64,000 bases of DNA, from positions 1,488,001-1,552,000 of the forward strand of contig JAHLKG010000004.1 in NCBI GenBank assembly GCA_025526995.1. Direction: 5' to 3'. This stretch comes from Powellomyces hirtus (taxonomy: Eukaryota; Chytridiomycota; Chytridiomycetes; Spizellomycetales; Powellomycetaceae). The position numbers were made by a program, and so were the translations under genes. Positions 23,811-32,914 of the stretch are shown here, in pieces (within the stretch, counting starts at the first letter, position 1; the number at the start of each line of letters is the position of its first letter). The notes beneath the pieces were generated by a model, which made no database searches, was not told where the DNA came from, and saw only the letters and a list, made by a program, of their open reading frames with translations.

Positions 23811-25719
23811 ATGTCCTCAACCGCAGGCCCTCTTCCTTCTCAAAACATTTCGGCTCCCATGGTGTCCCCGCCAGCAACGCAGACGCAACAGCAGCAGCAG
23901 CAGCGACGCATAAATAGCGCCCTGAACAGCCGAGCCACTACCGCCAGCACAAATAACAACAGCACCGCTCCTCCTTTTTCGCAGCCTTCCACTACCACAG
24001 ACGCATCAGCTCTTCCGCATCCTCCGGCTCCCGGTGCTGCAGCTGCGGCGAGCACCCCGCAGACCGGACACACTGTTGCGCAAATATTTCAGTTTCAAGG
24101 GTTCAGAGTCAATGGCGTTGTGGTGCCCCCGAGACTGAATGAAACGCAGCCAGTGAGTCTTTTCTGGTATGCTGGTATGTAACGCAAGGATTTATTGCGC
24201 TAAACGGCCCGGAAGAAACATCGTTCGAACTGATCTGGTTGTTGATTCATTCAGATAAACACCTAACAAAGGCCGTGGAGGCTCTACAAAAAGTCCGCGA
24301 CATTGACTCGGACAAATTCAAACGCCGCAATGAACGCGTCCACCGTGCCCAGCGTCTCCTCCTCGAAACTCTGTACCTCGTTTATAGCGACATGGACGAG
24401 CGCCACAAGGCGTCCCGCGCGTACCGCCGGCAGCTTCCTCCGGAAGACCAGCGGGAGCTGGAAGGCGGATTTAGCGAAAACATCTTGTTTGCTGCCCAGG
24501 CCCTCAGTTGTGGGTTCCGAATTCGGGGAATAGAAGAATATACCCAGGAGCTTTATGAACCTGCCAGGCAGCTGCATGTTGCAATTGAGGCACTCCGACT
24601 GGCGTTCTGTAGACGCGCTTTGGGCTGCCCATCGCCACCATATGAAGATCTGTTCCCGGTCCTCAGGGACTTTGATCGTGCTTGGACGGCGTTCGAGCAG
24701 AAAATCTGCTTCTGTTACTTTTCTGTGACATACAGTGGACGGCCGGGAAGATCTGACGATCTGGATATGTTCCAGGTACGGCAAACAAAGCATCGACAAC
24801 TTTTGGAGGAAACGTCGAATCTAATGCATGTGTGTAAATTCGCCAGGTCTTGATGAGCGAAACGATTATTCGCGCGGTGCGCAACTCGTACATCACATGG
24901 GCACAAGTCCACGCTTTCGACCCACTCGTCATGTTCGCCGTTCCCCGGCTCTGCATTGTCGCGGCCCTACACCACATGCCAGACTGCATCGACGTGACCG
25001 ATGGCGAGCACGGGTTCCGCTGGTTCCGGTCCAAAGCGTCGCTTCTTCGACGACTGCAAAGTGAGCTGAATCTGATCGGAGGGGCAAAGATCATCTTGCT
25101 CGAAAAGTTGCTGGTGGATTCCGATAACCACGCGGATGAGCATGCAGATGTCGATGAGGGCCCTGCCGAGATGGTTGTGCAGGAGAGTGCAGAGGAAGAG
25201 AAGGAACATCACATGATGATTCCACCGGCTGCGGAGGGGAAACCTGTGGAGCGTACGCCATCAGAGATAGAGCCTAGGGAAAGTGGAGAGACCACCGAAC
25301 TGGAGCGTGCGCCATCAGAGATAGAGCCTAGGGAAAGTGGAGAGACCACGGAACTCCAGCCGATATTATATCCCGGCCGATCCCCGAGCCCACTACGCCG
25401 CACCTTTCCCCTCGATCAAGCCCTAGTAATGGCCCAATCTCAGAAATACGACACACTGCAACTTGCGCAGCTCTCCATCAACGGTTCTGGCTCTGCAGCA
25501 GCGAGAAGAGAATTTCCACTTGCACCCGTCCGTGCTACTCTCCACGAACTGTACGTTGACATCTGTCGCGTAGCGGATGATTTGCAGAGCGGACCCCAGG
25601 CACGTGAGTTTGTAAGCATCTTGCATAAAGTCTTTACAATGCACCAGGAAGAGGCAGATGCAGGCCCCGCAGCGGCTACAAATCGTGCACCTGCCGCCGC
25701 TGGCATGGTCGCGACATGA
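23811..25719 (+). CDS. Lateral signaling target protein 2 (LST2/ZFYVE28) homologue lacking FYVE domain
   Basis: In animals Lst2 is an endosomal FYVE protein that negatively regulates EGF-receptor signalling. Exons 23811-24174, 24216-24775 and 24847-25719 join in frame to 598 residues. After a low-complexity Gln/Ser/Thr/Pro/Ala N-terminus, the helical Lst2 core runs about 120-400. It includes ELIWLLIHSDKHLTKAVEAL, FAAQALSCGFRIRG, LRDFDRAWTAFEQKI and DPLVMFAVPRLCIVAAL, matching the family's DYEPALMFSIPRLAIV block. The first intron is only 41 nt. No cysteine-rich FYVE finger is present; the C-terminus instead has an acidic stretch, a perfect-register duplication of 18 residues and a helical tail. 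The role is therefore unknown, and membrane binding would need another mechanism. The call rests on remembered family sequence. Confidence 0.7.
25249..25356 (+). repeat. Tandem duplication of 54 bp inside the LST2 homologue
   Basis: Two adjacent 54-bp units (25249-25302 and 25303-25356) encode the 18-residue unit ERTPSEIEPRESGETTEL and a copy with T changed to A. The copies differ at only a few bases, so the duplication is recent. Confidence 0.95.
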
Positions 25720-26207
25720 TATCCCCATCACGTAGTACCGATGTATTGCATTCAGTTCTTCTGTTGATCTCTTAGTGGGGCTTTTTTTTTTGATTTTGCA
25801 ACTTTTGATTTGATTCTTCTTCTGCATTCATCCAATCTCATTCGTCCGTAATTTCATATCCTCGCATGCCTATCTGCATCAATACTCCAACATCTCCTAT
25901 AGCCAGAATAATAAAGAGTAGCACACCAATGTGTTCCGACAACCCCTGACATGGCAAGGGCGTTTTTAAGAGGTGTAAGAGGTGGATGCACATGTTTGAG
26001 TGTGCCAGCCGCTTAAGCACCTTGTTGTTTATGCAGGTGTCGAGAGATAGGCAGTTCAAAGTCATGTCTCGACTACCGTATTGCAGGAAAGAACTCAATT
26101 CCCGTCTGGTTGGACCCACCGCGTATGTTCGACAAGTCCGGACAAGTGGGAACAGATAGGGCCTACGCGTCTGCCATCCCCCCCACCATTGTTTTCGCTT
26201 AACTATC
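25720..26207. other. Intergenic between LST2 homologue and unknown gene
   Basis: 3' flank of the LST2 homologue followed by the presumed promoter of the next gene. No gene is supported. Confidence 0.5.
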
Positions 26208-27478
26208 ATGTCCACCAACGACAGCCTGACCTATTTCTCCTTCTTGAACGAAAATTTCGGTGCAGGATGGGAAGACTACGTCCAAGCAGTAGAGGAAGAA
26301 CTAGAAAAGCTCAGACCAGAGCACCGGAACACGGAACACCGCAGACGCATTCTCAAGCAAAGAATAACCGGCAATGTAAGTATCTGTGTTGCTATTGTAT
26401 GGCCACTTTGTAGGTTATCAACCGAAACCAGGCTGGGTCTGATAACGGGACAGAGAGTTAAGAACGACTCTGCCCTGACATGGCGGTCCTAGACTGTACA
26501 TGTTCGATTATTTCACCCGCGCGGGAAATAGTTGCAAAGTGGCCATAAGTATAACGGTGATGGCGCTACAGAGGGGATAATCCCTGGATCCCCTGGGACG
26601 TGGAGTTCGGGATTCAATGTCCTAACCACCCGCCTAGGCAAAGACGGTTTCAAACTGTACTTGTCCGACCTTCCAGATGAGTCTGAGTTGGTTGTAGTGC
26701 GATCTGGGTGGAGGGAGGGTTTTTCTTGGGAGGTTAACCACTGGCAACCTGTAGTTGCAAGAAACTGACCCGCTGATTCTTCTTCCTTTTCTTGCCCCAC
26801 CTGTTCCTTTCCCTACGTAGGGGATGAACGCCTTTGAGCAGCATCGCCGGCGCATAGATTCCAGAGTCGACACTGTGAGTGCGACAACGTTTACCTTATA
26901 CTTGAACATTTCGTGCATCATTTCTACGAATCTCTTTGGGAACCTAGCGTCTAGATTGACCGGTATTTGGAATCTGCCCATCTCGCGAACCCCATCGGAG
27001 GAGCACTGTTACCATGTGCATATCTCCAGGATTCATCTCATCCGCAACGGCATTTTCGTTGTGGGAATCGTGGTAGATTGAGGCTTCATTGTTAACATCT
27101 CCTTCAACGTCAGGACCCCTTACCAGTGCTCCTCCGATGGGGTTTGCGAGATGGGCAGATTCCAAATACTGGTCGATCTAGACGCTAGGTTCCCAAAGAG
27201 ATTCGTGGAAATGATGCACAAAATGTTCAAGTATAAGGTAAGCGTTGTCGCACTCTGGATTTGGCGTGCATCCTGCTAATTCCTGCCATCAAATTTCACG
27301 TTCGTGTTTTCAGACCTTACGAGTCTATATGGATACAATGGAACTTCTGCAAGAGAACGAGTTACAAGGCTCGCGATCCGACTCAGAAAGTAATGAAGAC
27401 CAGACCATTACTTTCGAAACCCCTAATCACGCACCCACGCCAAAGAAGCGTTCGCGTCCAAACACAGCAAGGGGCTGA
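26208..27478 (+). CDS. Small protein of unknown function; gene carries an inverted copy of its exon 3
   Basis: I do not recognise the family. Four exons (26208-26375, 26821-26874, 27127-27237, 27314-27478) join in frame to 165 residues. The product looks soluble. It opens with an acidic amphipathic segment (GWEDYVQAVEEELEKL) and a basic one (HRRRILKQRI), then a strand-helix-like segment (GRFQILVDLDARFPKRFVEM). It ends in a charged tail with Ser/Asp/Glu and a basic KKRSRPNTARG terminus that could be a nuclear signal. The first intron (445 nt) contains a TA-flanked terminal-inverted-repeat insertion, and the second contains an inverted copy of exon 3. Exon 3 is 111 nt, so skipping it would keep the frame. 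That the gene is expressed is inferred only from consistent splice signals. Confidence 0.6.
26398..26547. mobile_element. Candidate MITE with TA-flanked terminal inverted repeats
   Basis: TGGCCACTTTG at 26400-26410 is repeated in perfect inverted orientation as CAAAGTGGCCA at 26535-26545. Both ends are flanked by TA (26398-26399 and 26546-26547). A 146-bp non-coding unit with 11-bp terminal inverted repeats and TA target duplication is the form expected of a Tc1/mariner-type miniature element. It lies in intron 1 of the unknown gene. Eleven bases is short, so chance cannot be excluded. Confidence 0.45.
26877..27255. repeat. Inverted repeat, 132-bp arms, 115-bp spacer
   Basis: Arm 1 (26877-27008) is the reverse complement of arm 2 (27124-27255) with six mismatches, about 95.5% identity. 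All six differences are transitions. Arm 2 contains exactly exon 3 of the unknown gene, its acceptor CAG and the first 18 nt of the following intron including the donor. Arm 1 lies in the preceding intron in antisense orientation. Confidence 0.95.
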
Positions 27479-27927
27479 TGGTACTGCGTTTTTATGACTT
27501 TAACATGATGCGATGGCTCCGTCAATTATTGTACATTAGTATATTATATAAGTATGGATAAGTGATCACCTGTAAAAATAACCTCATCAATCATCATCAT
27601 TCGGTTGATTTGACTCCATTTCTGCTTACGTAGCGCGAACAGTTGTTGGAAAGGTCGTCAATCCTTGATATAGTATGTCCGACTTGACGCGTCCGGACGA
27701 GAACGTTGCGCGTCTGTCCACTCACCTTTAACATCCGCGCGCGCCAATAAGTTGCGCAGTACGCAGCAACTCCCTCCTTCTGCATTCCTCCAGACACGGT
27801 TGCGTTTTCCCGCCTTCGCTTCCCCTACCTGTGCGTCTTACAGCTTTAGTCGCCTCCACAGACTCCCAAACGGCGTACCAGGAGCGGTCGACCTCCTCTC
27901 TCCTCGTCTTTTTTCCGTTGTTCCAAA
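27479..27927. other. Intergenic upstream of glycosyltransferase gene
   Basis: AT-rich 3' flank (27.5-27.6 kb) followed by the promoter and leader of the glycosyltransferase. No gene is supported. Confidence 0.5.
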
Positions 27928-29993
27928 ATGACATTCACGAGGCCAGAATTTGATGGTCCGCCACGACGAGCCGCCCGAGGCGCTCTCCTTTGGCTGGTCC
28001 GGTCCCGTCTCAGCTTCCGGCGGAGAATGATCTTGGCCTTAGTCTCCTTTGCTGGGTTCATTGCATTTGCAACTGTTATGCTAAGGTCGGGGATGGACTT
28101 CGTTGCACCGCAGCCTTGGAAATCGAGGTAAGCATCACAGGCGCTCCCCGGGCGACTCCGAAAGTTTCTTTCCCGCATGCTTTGTCTTCATACAGCCGAG
28201 CACTTAAAAAAAGGACATTCTCTGTCAAACAAGTGCTAACCTCACATTGCGACCCCGGGCACACAGTGACGAGTACCAGGCAATCAGTGGCACCGCGGAT
28301 GCTGATGCCGCGGCGACAAGTTTTAGAGATCAAGTGGATGACATAACTGGGGTCGACGATAAGGCGTTCCACCCAATGACCCAGCGTTGGGTGAAGATTG
28401 AGGAATTTGACTACTGTGCGATCCTCCAGGGCGCTACATTCAATGCGTTCACAGACATACCTGCGTTGGGCGGGTCAATCGCAGAAGGAGTGGTCTCTAC
28501 GGCGCAGGTTGCCAAGCTTATTGATCAGTCTGCGATGGAGGCAAAGAACAGGCTTATGGATCGTTACGGAGTGTTTTTTGAAAGGGTATGATCCTCAAAG
28601 AGGCATGGCACATCATGTCCTAGCTACTCTTTGCTCAACATCTCTATCCACATGTACTCGCAGGATGTGCAGCGGTACGCCTGCTACGCGGCAGCTGAAG
28701 GATCCAACTCGCACCTCCACCTAACAACACAGCCCCTCCTACACCGTATCGACCCAATGTCCTACTTCTCCAAATTGATTCCCTCCCTGACTCCATCCAC
28801 ATCGCCCATCCCAGGCGAACGCCGGAGATACAACCTGGCATATCTACTCATGATTCACAAAGCCTCCATCTGGGAGCAAAGCCAGCAACTCATGGAAGTG
28901 CTCGACGATGGTTCCGCCGTTTTCCTGGTCCACATAGACCCGCTCGCCACCGAACTCGCTGGAAAGGTGCAGGAGTGGATTCATGAGCGAGACGCGCGGC
29001 GGTTTGCGACGGGGGAGGCCCCGCGCGCCCTCGGAAATGTGTTTATTGCTCAGACGTCGTATGAAGGCATGTGGGGCCACGCGAGTCTAGTCTGGATGCA
29101 GCTGAGCGGGTTTTGGGAGCTCCTGGACCTTGCCGACTGGGACTTTGTAATCAACTTGTCCGGACACGACTGGCCGCTGCGGACGAGCGCTGAGATTTAT
29201 CGGACCCTCAACAGCACCAAGCACCGCGGGAAGGAGCACATTGAGTTCTGGACCGAGCCATGTAAGTCCCATTTCCCCACACGTATTCCTCGCCAACACG
29301 TCTGTAACAAAGGTCAATCAAACAGCTGACATGGCCAACCGTCTCACGCGACCGCACTTGGGCCGCTCCGATCGCCCATCCGTTGAATGGTCCCTTGTCC
29401 ATCCCCGCGAAGTCGGGTTACGGTTTCCGCCCTTCCTGAACTGGAACTGGTGCAAGCAGCACCAGTGGATGATGCTCACTTACGATTTTGTCACGGACCT
29501 CCGTACCAACCTCGACGCGTTGCATCTCCTCGCTTACATGGAGCATACCTGGATTCCGGACGAGTCGTACTTTTGTGCAGGTATGGGTTGAATCGACCCC
29601 GCCTCTTTCCTTCCACGGTCCTCCTTCACCCAATGCTGATCACCCGTCCCACATTTGTCAGTGGTCGCAAACCACCAAAAGTTCGCCTACAACGTCGTCA
29701 ACGACAAAAAGCGGTACCTCCGTTTCCACCGACAACACCCTGTCAAACTCACCATGGAGGACGCACTATGGTTCCCGCCCGAAGAGCCAGTGGGAGCCGA
29801 AGCCAAATACTTTTTCGTCCGCAAAGTCAACGTGTCGGAAAACCCGGACTTGGTCGATTGGATACGGAAACATCATATTGATCAACATGATACGGCTAGA
29901 ATTTGGGCCAAGGAGAAAGATAAAAAGAAGAAAGGAGAACAAAGCACACAGGCGGGGGGAGAGCAGTCAGTGTTGAAGGTAGACAATGTGTAG
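27928..29993 (+). CDS. Core-2/I-branching family glycosyltransferase (GT14, xylosyltransferase-like)
   Basis: Predicted Golgi type II membrane enzyme of the family that includes animal Core-2/I-branching N-acetylglucosaminyltransferases and peptide O-xylosyltransferases; the donor sugar and acceptor here are unknown. Exons 27928-28127, 28267-28585, 28674-29271, 29326-29580 and 29662-29993 join to 567 residues. A basic N-terminus (RSRLSFRRR) precedes a single membrane helix (MILALVSFAGFIAFATVML, about 34-52), then a stem. The catalytic region has family signatures: YNLAYLLMIHK, VFLVHIDPLA, TSYEGMWGHASLVWMQLSGF and DWDFVINLSGHDWPLRT, followed by WSLVHPREV and DESYFCAG. The C-terminus is Lys/Glu-rich and probably disordered. 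The membrane anchor plus lumenal domain supports cell-wall or glycoprotein modification in the secretory pathway. Confidence 0.88.
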
Positions 29994-30369
29994 GAAAGCG
30001 AGGACGGGTTTTCGTCATCCCGTGCGTAGTGCGAGCATTGCGCGGATAGGACCGTGATCGGACTTTGAGGATGTTTAGACAGGTTCTGAACAGAATGTTT
30101 GTGGGCTGATGTATGCAGTAGTTGGCGCTTTCCCCAGCCGCGTAGCACCACTTTTTAGCAATATTTAATGTCGGTTTTGGGTATCATAAGGGTTGTATTT
30201 GAATACTTCATTTATATAATTTAAATAATGTGTGAACAAAGTTGTGAATCAACATTTGTACGCTCGATGAGATGATTTCCGCTTTTGGAGCGAATAAGCT
30301 CCGACTGTCGCGTGTTGAGTGTTGGGTGGAAAGCGGTCATCCACCATCTGAGCATTTTTCCTTCCGTCT
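29994..30369. other. Convergent intergenic region
   Basis: 3' flank between the glycosyltransferase and the minus-strand membrane gene. It is AT-rich near 30.2 kb. Nothing else is seen. Confidence 0.5.
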
Positions 30370-31289
30370 CTAGTTTGGAATACCAAGAGCTCTCGTGTCC
30401 CGGTCCAGACGCATTTTCACGAAGCGCCACAGTTCACCCGTGTGACGGTGGATAATCGCCGTGGCGCCTCGCGGAGAAGAACATCGTGAGAACGTGAGCA
30501 ACGCTGCCTGAGGGGAACTTCAGTAACAAATGTCCCAAATTCGCAATCAGCAATCGCGTGAAGTGCAAACCGCACAATTTCCTGCGCATACAGGACGAGC
30601 TCTTCATTCCCACGGAACCCAGACCCGGTTTCTCAACAGCTCTTCCAGAGCATTCTGAGCGCGCTTGAAAAATTTCTTATCTCCTTCGAAAAGTCTGTCG
30701 TGGAACTCATCCGGAACTTTGGTCGCACTGAGGCACAGTTGGATTTCCACTCGCGCATTCTTTCCCGGAATTTGACTCGTTTGTTGGCTCGGGTTCCCGC
30801 GAGCACCTCAGCAGTCTGGGTGTTTATGCTCTTGTAAGAAATGGTCCCAGCTTGACTGTTCTGTACTTTGATGTTCGTCGAGCACGCGTTTCTCTGCATT
30901 TTCGCTGCCTGTCGCAACCTTCAATCCGCGTAGCTCTTTAACTACTCGTTGGCACCGGGTATATATGCTTTGTCTGCCAGCGTTTCATGTGCGTAAGATC
31001 ACATACTTCGCACTTCTACTCTGCGCGAAAAACGGTTCGTGTGAAGGCGTCGGGCTGTCACTCCATTTCACAGGACGGGTGCCATTACTTCAGGCAGCGG
31101 GGTATTCACAGAATTCCCCGGTACTATCGCAGGATGGTGTGCGATGTAATACGGCAACATATGGTGCAGCAGTGCGAGGAGGGCAACGATGGCGAGGAGG
31201 CCCACGACGGGACGAAAGTGTTTGAGTCGTTTTCGGAAGAAAAAATAGACAACGAAGGTGGCAAGGTAGAAGCGGGTGGATATAGCCAT
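30370..31289 (-). CDS. Unknown membrane-anchored protein with one apparent frameshift
   Basis: Family not recognised. The minus-strand ATG at 31289 opens a clear signal-anchor: a basic FRKRLKHFRP precedes the hydrophobic helix VVGLLAIVALLALLHHML. A workable model is exons 31289-31089, 30891-30867, 30806 to about 30503 and 30467-30370, with introns of 197, 60 and 35 nt. The lumenal part includes VEIQLCLSATKVPDEFHDRL, KKFFKRAQNALEELL, NEELVLYAQEIVRFALHAIA and a terminal TGELWRFVKMRLDRDTRALG. One frame break remains near 30610, at a GGG run between VWVPW and NEELVL, that no intron explains. It is either a real inactivating indel or a sequence error. The good protein-like composition on both sides suggests recent decay at most. 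Confidence 0.45.
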
Positions 31290-31877
31290 TGGGGAGAGTG
31301 GGTGGGGTATAGCGTCCGGTTACTCATAGAGTATTCGTAGAATCGGGAAAAAACCCTTCCCTGCTGCGTAGTGCAGAGAGGTGTGAAATGACGGCGCGAG
31401 GTGCTCCAACGTGGGCCTGCGCCACGCGGTCTTTGCAGAAGCCACATGTCACGTCTCTATCATGTGATCTTCGCGTTCGTGAGGCAGCTCGCATTACATA
31501 ACCGGGATGGGGTCTGGGTCCGACATCTAATTAGAGCTCACGAAACATGTCTCACTCCGCAAAAATGGAAAAGTCCCCCACGTCAAGAAAGGAGATACTC
31601 ATAGAACACAGAACAAACATCTATAGAAATAGCACGAACCTCCTCCTCCTCTTAACACTCACTTTTACCCGCTCACTCCTCACGAACATCTCAAACGTCT
31701 TGTTTTCCGGGGTCCGGCCGGCTCCAAATTGCAATACATATGCCGGATCTAACGCGGCTGCGATGGTATCCTTCACGTTCAAGCGGAGGTATATAAGGTC
31801 GACAGCTATCTCCTTCCGTCCGCGGCTTCCGTTCCCCAATTGCTTTCTTTGACGTATCCCCAACCATCTTCGCAACC
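31290..31877. promoter_or_regulatory. Divergent promoter region, including upstream region of secreted-protein gene
   Basis: 588 bases separate the membrane gene (minus) and the secreted-protein gene (plus). The only clear element is the TATA box listed separately. No gene is supported. Confidence 0.5.
31790..31796 (+). promoter_or_regulatory. TATA box of secreted-protein gene
   Basis: TATATAA lies 82-88 nt upstream of the start codon at 31878, a normal distance for a fungal TATA-driven, strongly regulated gene. Confidence 0.7.
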
Positions 31878-32540
31878 ATGACCAGACCTTCTCTCCTACT
31901 TCTCGCTACTGCCCTGTGCGCATCTGGACTTGTCAATGCCCAAGCCGACCCTCCCACGAGAATTACCGAAGTCCCAATCGTGCAATTCGCACCTGCACCG
32001 TTCTGCGCCGTTTCCAACATGGCAGCAGGCGACGGAACACAAATCCGCGGCGGTTCGTGTTCGTCGACCGCCCTGGGCGCCATTCCCTCAGTCAACAGCA
32101 TGGTTAGCACCGTCATCACCACACCCAAGAGCGGCGCAGACGTGCGCGCTGACCAAGACATCCTCGTCGCAGTCGACATGGTCAATCTCGATACTGGTTT
32201 CTTCGCAGACCCGCAACTCAACTACAACAAACAGCCTCAAACCCTCAATCGACAAGGCCAGATCCAGGGTCACCAGCACATCACAGTCCAAAACCTCGCG
32301 TCGACAACAACGGCCCCGGACGCGTCCAAATTTGTCTTCTTCAAGGGTCTCAACAACCAGGCACCGAACGGACGAACCCTCACGGTCACCATTCCGAAAG
32401 GAACCTTCACCACTAACGGCCTTCACCGGGTGTGCTCAATGAGCGGAACCAACGCGCATCAGCCTCCGCTCATGCCTGTTGCCCAGCGTGGAGCCCAGGA
32501 TGACTGCATTAGGATTAACGTCACTGGTGCCGCGCGATAG
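31878..32540 (+). CDS. Secreted four-cysteine protein of unknown function
   Basis: Single-exon gene for a 220-residue secreted protein. A signal peptide (MTRPSLLLLATALCASGLVN, cleavage expected after NA, residue 21) precedes a mature domain with four cysteines (in APFCAV, GGSCSS, HRVCSM and DDCIR), enough for two disulfides. The sequence resembles a widespread family of uncharacterised fungal secreted proteins sharing the blocks FAPAPFCAVSNMAAGDGTQI and QGHQHITVQ. I recall some members carrying a misleading ribosomal-protein label in databases, and I know of no defined activity. It is preceded by a good TATA box and has no introns, unlike most of its neighbours, which fits a highly expressed, inducible extracellular product. 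Confidence 0.85.
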   Translation: MTRPSLLLLATALCASGLVNAQADPPTRITEVPIVQFAPAPFCAVSNMAAGDGTQIRGGSCSSTALGAIPSVNSMVSTVITTPKSGADVRADQDILVAVDMVNLDTGFFADPQLNYNKQPQTLNRQGQIQGHQHITVQNLASTTTAPDASKFVFFKGLNNQAPNGRTLTVTIPKGTFTTNGLHRVCSMSGTNAHQPPLMPVAQRGAQDDCIRINVTGAAR

Positions 32541-32914
32541 ATGCAGAAAGAGAGTACAAGTGCTTTTTTTTTCTTTGGCGCACCTTTTCCCCCTTTTCCG
32601 TTTGTAGACCTGTACATGTGTAGATTGTCGATCGTCTTGTATATAGCATCATCCTCACGTAACATAAACGATTCCGTAAATATATCAGAGCAAATGAGCA
32701 TCTATTCTTGAATATCGTTTCTGGCCTTTATTGACAAATAATAGGATACCCTTCTGACGTGCCTCAGGCACGGGAAGCGTACTTGTATCAGATGCGCACC
32801 AGAGTGAAATTGCAACGGGGATGTACTTGCAAAATGCAAAGAAAAGGCCATGGACAAATGCGGAATAAAAGAATGACGTGACTTTCCATGAGTGGTTGCG
32901 TTCGAAAATAGTTT
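32541..32914. other. Convergent intergenic region
   Basis: 3' flank between the secreted-protein gene and the minus-strand BTB gene. AT-rich. Nothing else is seen. Confidence 0.5.
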
